This document shows, one piece after another, positions 6,605-13,500 of a DNA stretch of 15,868 nucleotides. The first letter of the stretch is position 1; each line of letters opens with the position of its first letter. The notes below the pieces were generated by a model that saw only the letters and a list, made by a program, of their open reading frames with translations, was not told the DNA's origin and made no database searches. The position numbers were made by a program, and so were the translations under genes. Origin of the DNA: PFJX01 sp964440155 (GTDB taxonomy: Bacteria; Pseudomonadota; Gammaproteobacteria; Burkholderiales; Thiobacillaceae); assembly GCA_964440155.1 (NCBI GenBank), contig CAYTRH010000062.1, positions 1 through 15,868 on the forward strand. Reading direction: 5' to 3'.

Positions 6605-7549
6605 ATGCACACCCCGTCTACCCGCCCACCCGGCCCATCGACGACTACGGACGGGCGCTGCCCGTGCCTCGATCCGCAGGTGAAGCCGGCGCGAGCGTGG
6701 GCGAAATCGGCCGCCATTGTACCGGCGCTGGTGCTCGCCACCCTGATCGGCGCCCTGCCCGCCTGCGCCGCGCCACTGGCCGACGCCACCGCCGTACCGC
6801 ATCTGGATGCACGGGGTCAGGCGGCCTATCGCGAGTTCCTGGCTGCGCCCTTGCATCGCGCGTTTGCCATCGCGCCTGGAGGTGCCTGGGGCTGGAGCGC
6901 GGACGCCATGTCGCCCGAAACAGCCGAGCGTCAGGCACTGGATGCCTGCGCGCGCCATGCGCCGCTGCCCTGCGTGCCCTATGCCACCGACCGGCGCGTG
7001 GTATTCGATGCCCGCGCCTGGCCCGCACTATGGCGACCCTACGCCACGGCCGAAACCGCTCGCCAGGCACGCGTCGGCGTCGCGCGTGGCGAACGTTTCC
7101 CCGATCTGCGCCTGACCGCGCCCAACGGCCGGCCGTGGCGTCTGTCCGCGCAGCGCGGCAAGGTGGTATTGCTGCACTTCTGGGGTTCCTGGTGCCCGAT
7201 CTGCACCCACGAACTGCCGCAATTCGCCCGGCTGCAACAGGCTCTGAAGGGACGCGACGACATGGTCTTCGTCTACACCCAGGCACGCGAGTCCGCCGCC
7301 GACGCGCGCCGCTGGCTACGCGACCACAAGCTCGCACTGACCGTGCATGATTCCGGCGTGCAGGACCGACGCGACCACCACTTCCGCTTGGCCGACGGAC
7401 GGACCGTCGCCGATCGTGACATCGCCAAGGTATTTCCGACCACCTATGTGCTGGACCGCCACGGCATCGTGGTGTTTGCACTGCACGGGGCCGCGCGCGA
7501 CTGGACCGAGTTCGAACCCTTCCTGCGCGATCTGCTGGATTGGCGATGA
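6605..7549 (+). CDS. Exported TlpA-type thioredoxin with an extra N-terminal domain
   Basis: A 314-residue protein. A polar, basic stretch precedes one hydrophobic segment (about 35-54) ending PACAAP, so it is a signal peptide or membrane anchor. Cys54 is in a poor lipobox context. A domain at about 66-147 contains the FAIAPGGAWGWSADA pattern, two cysteines (115, 123) and CVPYATDRRVVFD; I do not recognise a named function for it. The C-terminal half (about 155-314) is a TlpA/ResA-like thioredoxin fold with active site FWGSWCPIC (Cys197, Cys200) and the cis-proline region FPTTYVLD (Pro278). It probably performs periplasmic thiol-disulfide exchange, possibly in cytochrome or cuproprotein maturation. 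The ATG at 6605 is poorly supported: AGAGG is 14 bases upstream and a -10-like TAGAAT is closer. A GTG at 6680 would give a more ordinary signal peptide. It converges on napB. Confidence 0.8.
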   Translation: MHTPSTRPPGPSTTTDGRCPCLDPQVKPARAWAKSAAIVPALVLATLIGALPACAAPLADATAVPHLDARGQAAYREFLAAPLHRAFAIAPGGAWGWSADAMSPETAERQALDACARHAPLPCVPYATDRRVVFDARAWPALWRPYATAETARQARVGVARGERFPDLRLTAPNGRPWRLSAQRGKVVLLHFWGSWCPICTHELPQFARLQQALKGRDDMVFVYTQARESAADARRWLRDHKLALTVHDSGVQDRRDHHFRLADGRTVADRDIAKVFPTTYVLDRHGIVVFALHGAARDWTEFEPFLRDLLDWR

Positions 7550-7556
7550 CCAAACG

Positions 7557-7584
7557 CCATCCGCCCGCCGTGGCGGGCGGATGG
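7557..7584. terminator. Bidirectional hairpin between the TlpA-like gene and napB
   Basis: A perfect 13-bp inverted repeat, CCATCCGCCCGCC (7557-7569) with GGCGGGCGGATGG (7572-7584), fills the 46-base gap between two convergent stop codons. The tip is short, so a 4-base loop CGTG with 12 pairs is more realistic. On the minus strand it is followed by CGTTTG, a weak T-run. It is likely a shared terminator for both genes. Confidence 0.7.
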
Positions 7585-7595
7585 GGATGGCGGAC

Positions 7596-8054
7596 TCAAC
7601 GCGCGCCCTGGAAGGTGTTGCCCACCAGGATCGCGGCACTGGTCTGCGGCGCGTGGCACAGCGTGCAGACATACTTGCTGTTGGCCAGCGTCAGATCCTT
7701 GCCGTCGCGCACGTAATGGCCTTCCGACATCGGCGTCGGTTTGCCGCTCTCCTTCTTGCCGATCTTGTCGGGTTCGTCATGACATTCCAGGCATTTGTTG
7801 ACGCGCGCGTTGATCGGCAGATAACGCTCGGCACGGTGGGGAATCTGCGGCGGCAGATCCTCCCACGCGCGCGGCAGCACGCCGGCCACCTTGGGATCGG
7901 TATCCAGGTATTCGAACGCCTCCGGGGCCGGCACGTCGAACACACTGACCGGCGACAGCCCCAGGCTGTCGTCCAGGATGGCGAGATCGCCCAGCGCGGC
8001 GCTGCCCAGCGCGAACGTGGACAGCGTGGCAAGCAGCAACAGTTTCTGTTTCAT
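7596..8054 (-). CDS. napB: Periplasmic nitrate reductase dihaem cytochrome c subunit NapB
   Basis: A 152-residue periplasmic electron-transfer subunit that passes electrons to NapA. It has an N-terminal signal peptide (about 1-22, KQKLLLLATLSTFALGSAA). Two haem c attachment motifs are present, CLECH (88-92) and CTLCH (130-134). The distal axial ligands are probably His73 in PPQIPHRAERYLP and His113 in EGHYVR, as in other NapB proteins. The length is typical. The ATG at 8054 has a good ribosome-binding site (AGGAGA, 6 bases upstream). The frame is open further upstream, but that extension overlaps napA and lacks a signal peptide. napB follows napA with a 16-base gap and ends near a strong hairpin, so the nap transcript ends here. 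Confidence 0.95.
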   Translation of the reverse strand: MKQKLLLLATLSTFALGSAALGDLAILDDSLGLSPVSVFDVPAPEAFEYLDTDPKVAGVLPRAWEDLPPQIPHRAERYLPINARVNKCLECHDEPDKIGKKESGKPTPMSEGHYVRDGKDLTLANSKYVCTLCHAPQTSAAILVGNTFQGAR

Positions 8055-8070
8055 CTGCGTTCTCCTGGCA

Positions 8071-10812
8071 TCAGACCTTGTAGACCTTGACCGCGCTCTT
8101 CTTGTAGTCGCTCTCTTTCGAGATCGGACAAGCCGCGTCGATGCAAATCTTGTTGACCAGCACGCCTTCGTCGAAGAACGCGGCGTAGACCGTGCCCTTG
8201 GGCATGGTGTTGCGCCCACCCGTCTCCACCCGGATCTGGATTCGGCCGCGACGCGACTCCAGCCAGGCCAGGTCGTTGCGCTTGAGGCCGCGCTTGCGCG
8301 CGTCGTCGGGATGCATCCACATCACGGCGGCCGGTACGGAACGGTGCAGTTCCGGCACGCGCCGGGTCATGGTGCCGGTATGCCAGTGCTCCAGCACGCG
8401 GCCGGTGCAGAACCACAGATCGTAGTTGGCGTCCGGCTGTTCCACCGGCGCGGCGTAGGGCCGGAAGAAGATCTTGGCCTTGTCGGCGACCGACACCGGA
8501 TTGGCATCGGTGACCTTGTCCAGGTCGCCACGCGGAATCGACTTGAACAGCTTGCCGTAGAACTGGAAACCCGCGCCCTTCTTCACGTATGGGTCGTACT
8601 GCTCATTGAAGCGCCAGTGCGTCTCCTTGCCATTCACCACCGGCCACTTCAGGCCACGTACGTCGTCGGCGTAGTAGACGTCGAAGTCGGCCAGATCCTT
8701 GCCCACCCCGCGCCCGAAGGCGACGTACTCCTGCCAGATCGCCTTCTCCGGGAACCAGCCGTCGCCGAGCAGGTTGGCGATGTGATTGTCCCGCCCCTTG
8801 GCCACCGCATCGGGCCAGCGCACCTTGAGGTTGCCGGGCGTGGCGAACAGCACCTTGTACAGGCTGTCCTCCGGCGAATACCCCATCTTCACCGCCTCGT
8901 CCAGCACGCTGGGCAGCTTGTTGTCCTCGTATCCCGGAGCCTTCAGGCCGGGGACACGCTGCTCACCCCAGAACTCCTTGATCTTGAATCGCTTGGAGAA
9001 CTCCATGGCCTGCCACATGTCGCCACGCGCCTGACCCGGAGGCGGCACCGACTGACGCCAGACCTGGGTACGACGCTCGGCGTTGCCGTAGGCCCCCCAT
9101 TTCTCGAAGATCATCGCGGACGGCAGGATCAGGTCGGCGACCTTGGCTGAAATGCCGGGATACGCCTCGGACACGACGATGAAGTTGTCCAACTCACGCG
9201 CCGCCTTCAGCCAGTGGTTGATGTTGGGGTGGCTCTGGAACGGGTTGTTGACCGCGATCCACAGCCATTTCACGCCGCCATCCTCGAGGTCGCGCAGGAT
9301 CTTGCCGTAGAACGAACCGATGTGCGGATTCAGCGTCCTGGCCGGCAGATTCCATTGTTTTTCCGTGTACTCGCGGTGCGCGGGATTGGGCAGCAGGCGG
9401 TCGGCCGGCAGCCGGTGCGCGAACATGCCCACCTCACGCGCGGTGCCGCAGGCGGAAGGCTGACCGGTCAAGGAAAATGCGCCATTGCCGGGCTGGCTCT
9501 GCTTGCCCAGCAGCAGGTGGTTCATGTAGCACTGCTCGTTGACCCAGGTACCGCGCACGCTCTGGTTGAAACCCATGGTCCAGAACGACACCACCTTGCG
9601 ATTGGCGTCGATGTACAGGTCGGCCAGTTGCTGCAGTTTGGCGCGGTACTGGTCCAACGGCTCGTCCGGGTCACCCTTAGACATGGCGGCGACGAAATCG
9701 AGCGTGTAGGGCTCGACCGCGCGCTTGAAGTCCTCGAACGTGATCAGCCAATGGGCGGCAGGGTTGGCGGTGTTCTTCTGCTCGACCACCTCGCCCTCGG
9801 TACGGCGCTGCGCGATGGCCTCGTCGCGGTCGAGCTTGACGCGCAGTTCCTTGGCCTGGATGTCCCGCTCCGCCGGGAATGCGAATTTGTCCGTCGGCCG
9901 CATACCGTAACCGATGTCGTACGGGCCGGTGACGAACACGCAGTGCTTGTTGACGAAGTCCCAGTTCACCGCGTTGCGGGCAATGATCTCGCGCGCGATG
10001 TAATTCTGGATGGCCAGGTCGGTCTGCGGCTTGAAGATGATCTCCAGGTCGGCGATGTCCGAGGACATGTTGCGGTAGGTGGTCAGGTTCACCACGCGCA
10101 TGTTCTTGTGCCCCAGGCGGCGGTCGGTGATGCGCGACCACAGGATGGGGTGCATCTCCGCCATGTTCGCGCCCCACAGGATGGCGGTGTCCGTGTACTC
10201 GATGTCGTCGTAGTTGCCGGCCGGCTCGTCGGTGCCGAACACGCTGTAGAACGCCGCCACCGCGCTGGCCATGCAGTTGCGCGCGTTGGGGTCGATGTTG
10301 TTGCTGCGCCAGCCGGCCTTGAACAGCTTGTTGAACGCGTAACCCTCCGGGATGGTCTTCTGCGCCGAAGCGAGCATGGCGACGCCGGTGGGCCCCTTCT
10401 CGGCATACACGCGGCGGAACTGACGTTCCATCTCATCGAACGCCTGTTCCCAGGTGACCGGCACGAACTTGCCCTTCTTGTCGAACTTGCCGTCGGTCAT
10501 GCGCATCAGCGGCTGGGTCAGACGGTCTTTGCCATACATGATCTTGCCGTTGAAATAGCCTTTCACACAGTTCAGGCCACGGTTGACCGGCGCCTTGGGG
10601 TCGCCCTTGGTGGCCACCACACGGCCATCCTTGCTGGCCACCATGATGCCGCAGCCGGTACCGCAGAAACGGCAGACCGATTTGTCCCATTGCCAATCAC
10701 GTTCCGCTGCGCGCGCCTGCGCGAGCGCTTCCTTGCTCAACGGCATGCCGACGGTGGCGGCGGTGCTGGCGGCGATGCTGGTTTTCAGAAAATCACGTCG
10801 CGTCAGGCTCAT
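8071..10812 (-). CDS. napA: Periplasmic nitrate reductase catalytic subunit NapA, long form
   Basis: A 913-residue molybdenum bis-MGD enzyme that reduces nitrate to nitrite in the periplasm. It begins with a twin-arginine signal, LTRRDFLK then an Ala/Thr-rich stretch. The 4Fe-4S cluster ligands are Cys47, Cys50, Cys54 and Cys82. The Mo ligand is Cys179 in NARNCMAS. Cofactor-domain landmarks include SFWTMGFNQ, GQPSACGTAREVG and, near the C-terminus, GRVLEHWHTGTMTRRVPEL. Many NapA proteins are about 830 residues. The extra length includes a charged insert at about 309-355 and a longer C-terminal part, which from memory resembles Campylobacterota NapA. The ATG at 10812 gives a proper Tat signal and has GAGGAGA 5 bases upstream; a start 15 codons earlier (10857) is rejected. 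No napD, napC or napGH is visible nearby. Confidence 0.96.
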   Translation of the reverse strand: MSLTRRDFLKTSIAASTAATVGMPLSKEALAQARAAERDWQWDKSVCRFCGTGCGIMVASKDGRVVATKGDPKAPVNRGLNCVKGYFNGKIMYGKDRLTQPLMRMTDGKFDKKGKFVPVTWEQAFDEMERQFRRVYAEKGPTGVAMLASAQKTIPEGYAFNKLFKAGWRSNNIDPNARNCMASAVAAFYSVFGTDEPAGNYDDIEYTDTAILWGANMAEMHPILWSRITDRRLGHKNMRVVNLTTYRNMSSDIADLEIIFKPQTDLAIQNYIAREIIARNAVNWDFVNKHCVFVTGPYDIGYGMRPTDKFAFPAERDIQAKELRVKLDRDEAIAQRRTEGEVVEQKNTANPAAHWLITFEDFKRAVEPYTLDFVAAMSKGDPDEPLDQYRAKLQQLADLYIDANRKVVSFWTMGFNQSVRGTWVNEQCYMNHLLLGKQSQPGNGAFSLTGQPSACGTAREVGMFAHRLPADRLLPNPAHREYTEKQWNLPARTLNPHIGSFYGKILRDLEDGGVKWLWIAVNNPFQSHPNINHWLKAARELDNFIVVSEAYPGISAKVADLILPSAMIFEKWGAYGNAERRTQVWRQSVPPPGQARGDMWQAMEFSKRFKIKEFWGEQRVPGLKAPGYEDNKLPSVLDEAVKMGYSPEDSLYKVLFATPGNLKVRWPDAVAKGRDNHIANLLGDGWFPEKAIWQEYVAFGRGVGKDLADFDVYYADDVRGLKWPVVNGKETHWRFNEQYDPYVKKGAGFQFYGKLFKSIPRGDLDKVTDANPVSVADKAKIFFRPYAAPVEQPDANYDLWFCTGRVLEHWHTGTMTRRVPELHRSVPAAVMWMHPDDARKRGLKRNDLAWLESRRGRIQIRVETGGRNTMPKGTVYAAFFDEGVLVNKICIDAACPISKESDYKKSAVKVYKV

Positions 10813-10855
10813 GTGCGTCTCCTCAGGCTGGTACATCAATCCCATGCGGGCGGCC

Positions 10856-10861
10856 ATGGTA
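10856..10861 (-). promoter_or_regulatory. Candidate -10 element for napAB
   Basis: TACCAT on the minus strand matches 4 of 6 bases of TATAAT. It would place the start site near 10849, with a 36-base leader before the napA ATG. This puts the FNR/DNR-type palindrome at about -42.5, close to the -41.5 of class II FNR/Crp-activated promoters, which usually lack a good -35. Confidence 0.45.
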
Positions 10862-10884
10862 TGTACGGGCGCACCGGATAATCC

Positions 10885-10898
10885 TTGATCGACATCAA
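10885..10898. promoter_or_regulatory. FNR/DNR-type operator upstream of napA
   Basis: TTGATCGACATCAA is a perfect match to the TTGAT-N4-ATCAA palindrome bound by FNR, Anr and Dnr proteins. It sits 73-86 bases upstream of the napA ATG in an AT-rich patch. Its position relative to the TACCAT hexamer suggests class II activation of napAB. The Dnr-like regulator at 1895-2581 has the matching ExxSR recognition residues. Which regulator acts here cannot be told from sequence alone, since an FNR/Anr encoded elsewhere would use the same site. Confidence 0.85.
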
Positions 10899-10997
10899 CA
10901 AATCATTGAATTAAAAGAACTATTTCAGTATTCCATGATATTCGGATGAAACGGCGGAGCAGGCCGGCTCCCGCCCCAAGCGCTGCACACCCGGCGC

Positions 10998-11003
10998 TAT
11001 AGT
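10998..11003 (+). promoter_or_regulatory. Candidate -10 element for the HDOD gene
   Basis: TATAGT matches 5 of 6 bases of the -10 consensus and lies 35 bases upstream of the ATG at 11039. No recognisable -35 is seen 16-18 bases upstream of it. The start site would be near 11010. Confidence 0.35.
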
Positions 11004-11038
11004 TATGCCGGAACGTGCCACACCGACATGGAGCGAGG

Positions 11039-11875
11039 ATGCGCGAAGACCGAGACGAAGCCCTGATCCAGGCCGTGCTGGCCAGCGGTATCCACATTCC
11101 GCCCATGCCGGACAGCCTGTTGCAAATGCAACGGCTGCTGTCGGACGAACAGGCCGGTCCACGGCAGTTTGCGCGCCTGATCGAGCAGGATGGCGCGCTC
11201 TCCGGCGCGGTATTCCGGCTCGCGGGTTCGCCGGTCTTCGGATTGCGCGCGCGCGTCGCCAGCGTCGAACAGGCCGTCGCGGTGCTGGGGGTGCGCAACA
11301 CCGCGGCACTGGTGCGCAACGAAACGCTGCGCAGCGCGCTGCGTGATCCCGCCCATGCGCAGGCACTGGAAACCCTGTGGAACCGTACCGGCGCGATCGC
11401 CGAGTGGATGTTGCGCGCGCACCGGCAGGGCCATTTACGCGGTATCTGCCAGGACGATGCGTTCACGCTCGGGTTGTTTCACGATTGCGGCCTTGCGCTG
11501 TTGATCAAACGCTTTCCCGACTACGCGCGCGCGCTGACCGGTGCGACCTGGCCGGATATCGCCGCCCTCGACCGTGCCAACCATACCCACCATGCGTTGG
11601 TCGGCCAGATGGTGGCCCGCAACTGGCAACTCGACGCGGGCGTCGTGGCCGCCATTCGTCATCACCATGAACTGGACACCAGCGGACTGCCGGAGCCGGT
11701 CGCGCGCCTGTGCGCGCTGCTCAATTTCGCCACGCATCTGCATCACCGGGCGTTCGGCATCGACGACGATGCATGGGAAACCGGCTGGCGCGTGCAATGC
11801 GGCCAGCGGCTGGGCTTCGACGATGCGGAGATGGCGGAATGGGAAATGGAGACGGAAGCGCTTGGCCGCGGTTGA
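11039..11875 (+). CDS. HDOD domain protein
   Basis: A 278-residue cytoplasmic protein made mostly of one HDOD domain, a catalytically degenerate relative of HD hydrolases common in bacterial signalling. Visible marks are IPPMPDSLLQMQRLL (20-34), LIEQDGALSGAVFRLAGSP (47-65), the VASVEQAVAVLGVRNTAALV helices (73-92), FHDCGLALL (147-155) and VAAIRHHHE (203-211). No receiver, GGDEF or EAL domain is attached. The specific role is unknown; HDOD proteins have been tied to motility, cell-cycle and stress signalling. The ATG at 11039 is preferred because GGAG lies 5 bases upstream. A GTG eight codons earlier (11015) is open but lacks such a site. It converges on the HD-GYP gene with 51 bases between stop codons and no clear terminator. 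Confidence 0.87.
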   Translation: MREDRDEALIQAVLASGIHIPPMPDSLLQMQRLLSDEQAGPRQFARLIEQDGALSGAVFRLAGSPVFGLRARVASVEQAVAVLGVRNTAALVRNETLRSALRDPAHAQALETLWNRTGAIAEWMLRAHRQGHLRGICQDDAFTLGLFHDCGLALLIKRFPDYARALTGATWPDIAALDRANHTHHALVGQMVARNWQLDAGVVAAIRHHHELDTSGLPEPVARLCALLNFATHLHHRAFGIDDDAWETGWRVQCGQRLGFDDAEMAEWEMETEALGRG

Positions 11876-11926
11876 GGGAACCGCCTGCCGGTACTGCGCA
11901 GCCGTGGCGATCCGAGTGCAGTGCGC

Positions 11927-13147
11927 TCAGGCCGGCAACCAGCGCTGCGGATCGATGCCCCAGTCCTCGTATTCCTCGTGGCCGACGATGCGGTCCTGAC
12001 AGCCCGGCCAGGCGAGGTCGATCTCCTCCGGCTCCAGGTAGTGGCGTTTCGCCGCGTGATAAAACACCAGCACCTTGGGTTGCAGCAAACGGTCGGCATG
12101 CTGCTCACGTACCACGCCCAGCCGTTCGCTCTTCAGCCGCACCAGCGTTCCGGTGGGATAGATGCCGACACTCTTGACGAACAGGCGCACCAGCTTGGGA
12201 TCGAAATGGTATTTGCTCCACTCCAGCATACGGCCAAGCGCGGCAGTGGGCGACATACCCTTGTGGTAGACCCGGTCGGAAGAGATGGCGTCGTATACGT
12301 CGACGATCGCGGCCATGCGGCCGTACAGCGAAATCTGCTCGCCTGAGAGCCGGTTGGGATAACCGGTACCGTCATAGCGTTCATGGTGTTGGCCGGCGAC
12401 GTCGAGGGCGATGGCGCTGATGCCCGGCGTGTGCTGCAGGATGACGATGCTCTGCACCACGTGCGACTTCATCTTGGCGAACTCCGCCTCGGTCAGTCTG
12501 GCCGGCTTGTTCAGCACCTCATCCGGCACCTTGGCCTTACCGACGTCATGCAGCAGCGCGCCGATGGCGATCTCGCGCACGATCGGCCGCTCCAGACCCA
12601 GACCGCGCGCGAACGCCACCATCAGCGCACAGACCGACACGGAGTGCTGAAACGTGTACTGGTCATGATGCTTGAGGCGGGCCAGCGGCAGCAGCGCATC
12701 CTGGTTGCGGAACAACGAATCGACCATCTGTTCCACGACCGGCTCCACCTGCTCCAACTCCACCTGCCGACCCAGACGCACGTCCACCAGCATATCGCGC
12801 ACGATGCGGTTGGCTTCACGATGCAGCGGCGCGGCGCGCTGGATCTCCTCGGCCAGCGTCACCCGACGCGTCTCGTCCTGACGCTCCTCGGCGATACGCG
12901 CCAAGTCGGCGACGGTGCTCTGACGCACCTCGTCGGCGGTGGGCGCATCATCGACATCGATCCCACGCGCCGTGTCGATGTACAGCTCGCGCACACCCAA
13001 CGCGCGGACGTCCTGCACGCGCCGGTCATCCTTCACCGGGAAATGATTGCTGACGAACGGGTGATCCATCCAGGCGCAATTGACGTCGTGCACGTACATG
13101 CCCGGACGCAACTGGTCGATGCTGATGCGCTTGACGTGATCGCTCAT
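11927..13147 (-). CDS. DUF3391/HD-GYP domain protein, predicted c-di-GMP phosphodiesterase
   Basis: A 406-residue cytoplasmic protein. The N-terminal DUF3391-type region (about 5-140) starts RISIDQLRPGMYVHDVN. The HD-GYP domain spans about 153-320, with His168, the HD pair in LLHDVGK (His200, Asp201), HHERYDGTGYP (254-264, GYP at 262-264) and DVYDAISSDRVYHK (283-296). The metal ligands and the GYP signature are intact, so it should be an active cyclic-di-GMP phosphodiesterase; activity is inferred from motifs. The C-terminal 80 residues (PTGTLVRLKSERLGVV onward) are the usual post-domain extension. The ATG at 13147 is chosen because the DUF3391 motif then starts near residue 7; an upstream extension to 13312 is not family-like. 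It is monocistronic, divergent from tRNA-Thr and convergent with the HDOD gene. Confidence 0.93.
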   Translation of the reverse strand: MSDHVKRISIDQLRPGMYVHDVNCAWMDHPFVSNHFPVKDDRRVQDVRALGVRELYIDTARGIDVDDAPTADEVRQSTVADLARIAEERQDETRRVTLAEEIQRAAPLHREANRIVRDMLVDVRLGRQVELEQVEPVVEQMVDSLFRNQDALLPLARLKHHDQYTFQHSVSVCALMVAFARGLGLERPIVREIAIGALLHDVGKAKVPDEVLNKPARLTEAEFAKMKSHVVQSIVILQHTPGISAIALDVAGQHHERYDGTGYPNRLSGEQISLYGRMAAIVDVYDAISSDRVYHKGMSPTAALGRMLEWSKYHFDPKLVRLFVKSVGIYPTGTLVRLKSERLGVVREQHADRLLQPKVLVFYHAAKRHYLEPEEIDLAWPGCQDRIVGHEEYEDWGIDPQRWLPA

Positions 13148-13223
13148 GGTTCCAGATAGGACGAGGCAGTGAACCTTTGGCACCGCGGACGGCCTGTAGA
13201 TCAGAGTCGCTGTACTGAACTGA

Positions 13224-13229
13224 AGTATA
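13224..13229 (-). promoter_or_regulatory. Candidate -10 element for the HD-GYP gene
   Basis: TATACT on the minus strand matches 5 of 6 bases of the -10 consensus, about 80 bases upstream of the ATG at 13147. The -35 region is poor (CAGGCA at best, 16 bases away). TATACT with a weak -35 is compatible with either sigma-70 or RpoS; the evidence does not separate them. Confidence 0.35.
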
Positions 13230-13348
13230 TGCCGGCCGGCGACGATGCCTGGCCGCGCAGTCGCACCCACAACGGAAACGCGTCGATCATGGAACCCATG
13301 CACTTTCGCCACTTGGCGCCGCGCTTTGAACAGGCCGATCGACGGACA

Positions 13349-13377
13349 TTGGGCAAGCCGTCAGGGAAATGTATAAT
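13349..13377 (+). promoter_or_regulatory. Promoter for tRNA-Thr (and probably ispB)
   Basis: TTGGGC (13349-13354) and a perfect TATAAT (13372-13377) are separated by 17 bases. The start site should fall near 13384, ten bases before the tRNA. The stretch right after the -10 is CCGCCGCCGC. A GC-rich discriminator of this kind is typical of stable-RNA promoters under stringent control. Confidence 0.75.
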
Positions 13378-13393
13378 CCGCCGCCGCATCGTC

Positions 13394-13469
<76 letters not shown>

Positions 13470-13500
13470 CTTTCCTGTCCATCTTCGTCTGGCGCGTCCC

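Noticed and set aside
7891..9150. Plus-strand open frame of 419 codons spanning napB and napA
   Set aside because: Crosses two well-supported genes on the other strand and looks like low-complexity shadow protein.
10813..10857. Start of NapA 15 codons further upstream
   Set aside because: It would bury the twin-arginine signal, while the ATG at 10812 has a good ribosome-binding site 5 bases away.
9214..10881. Plus-strand open frame of 555 codons
   Set aside because: Shadow of napA in GC-rich DNA. No recognisable motif, while the minus strand encodes NapA with all cofactor ligands.
11886..11937. Nested short inverted repeats between the HDOD and HD-GYP genes as a terminator
   Set aside because: Stems of 5-6 bp with unequal gaps (1 and 9 bases) and no T-run. 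Too weak to call in GC-rich sequence.
13148..13312. Upstream extension of the HD-GYP protein to 461 residues
   Set aside because: It would cover the likely promoter (TATACT at 13229-13224), and the extra residues do not resemble DUF3391.
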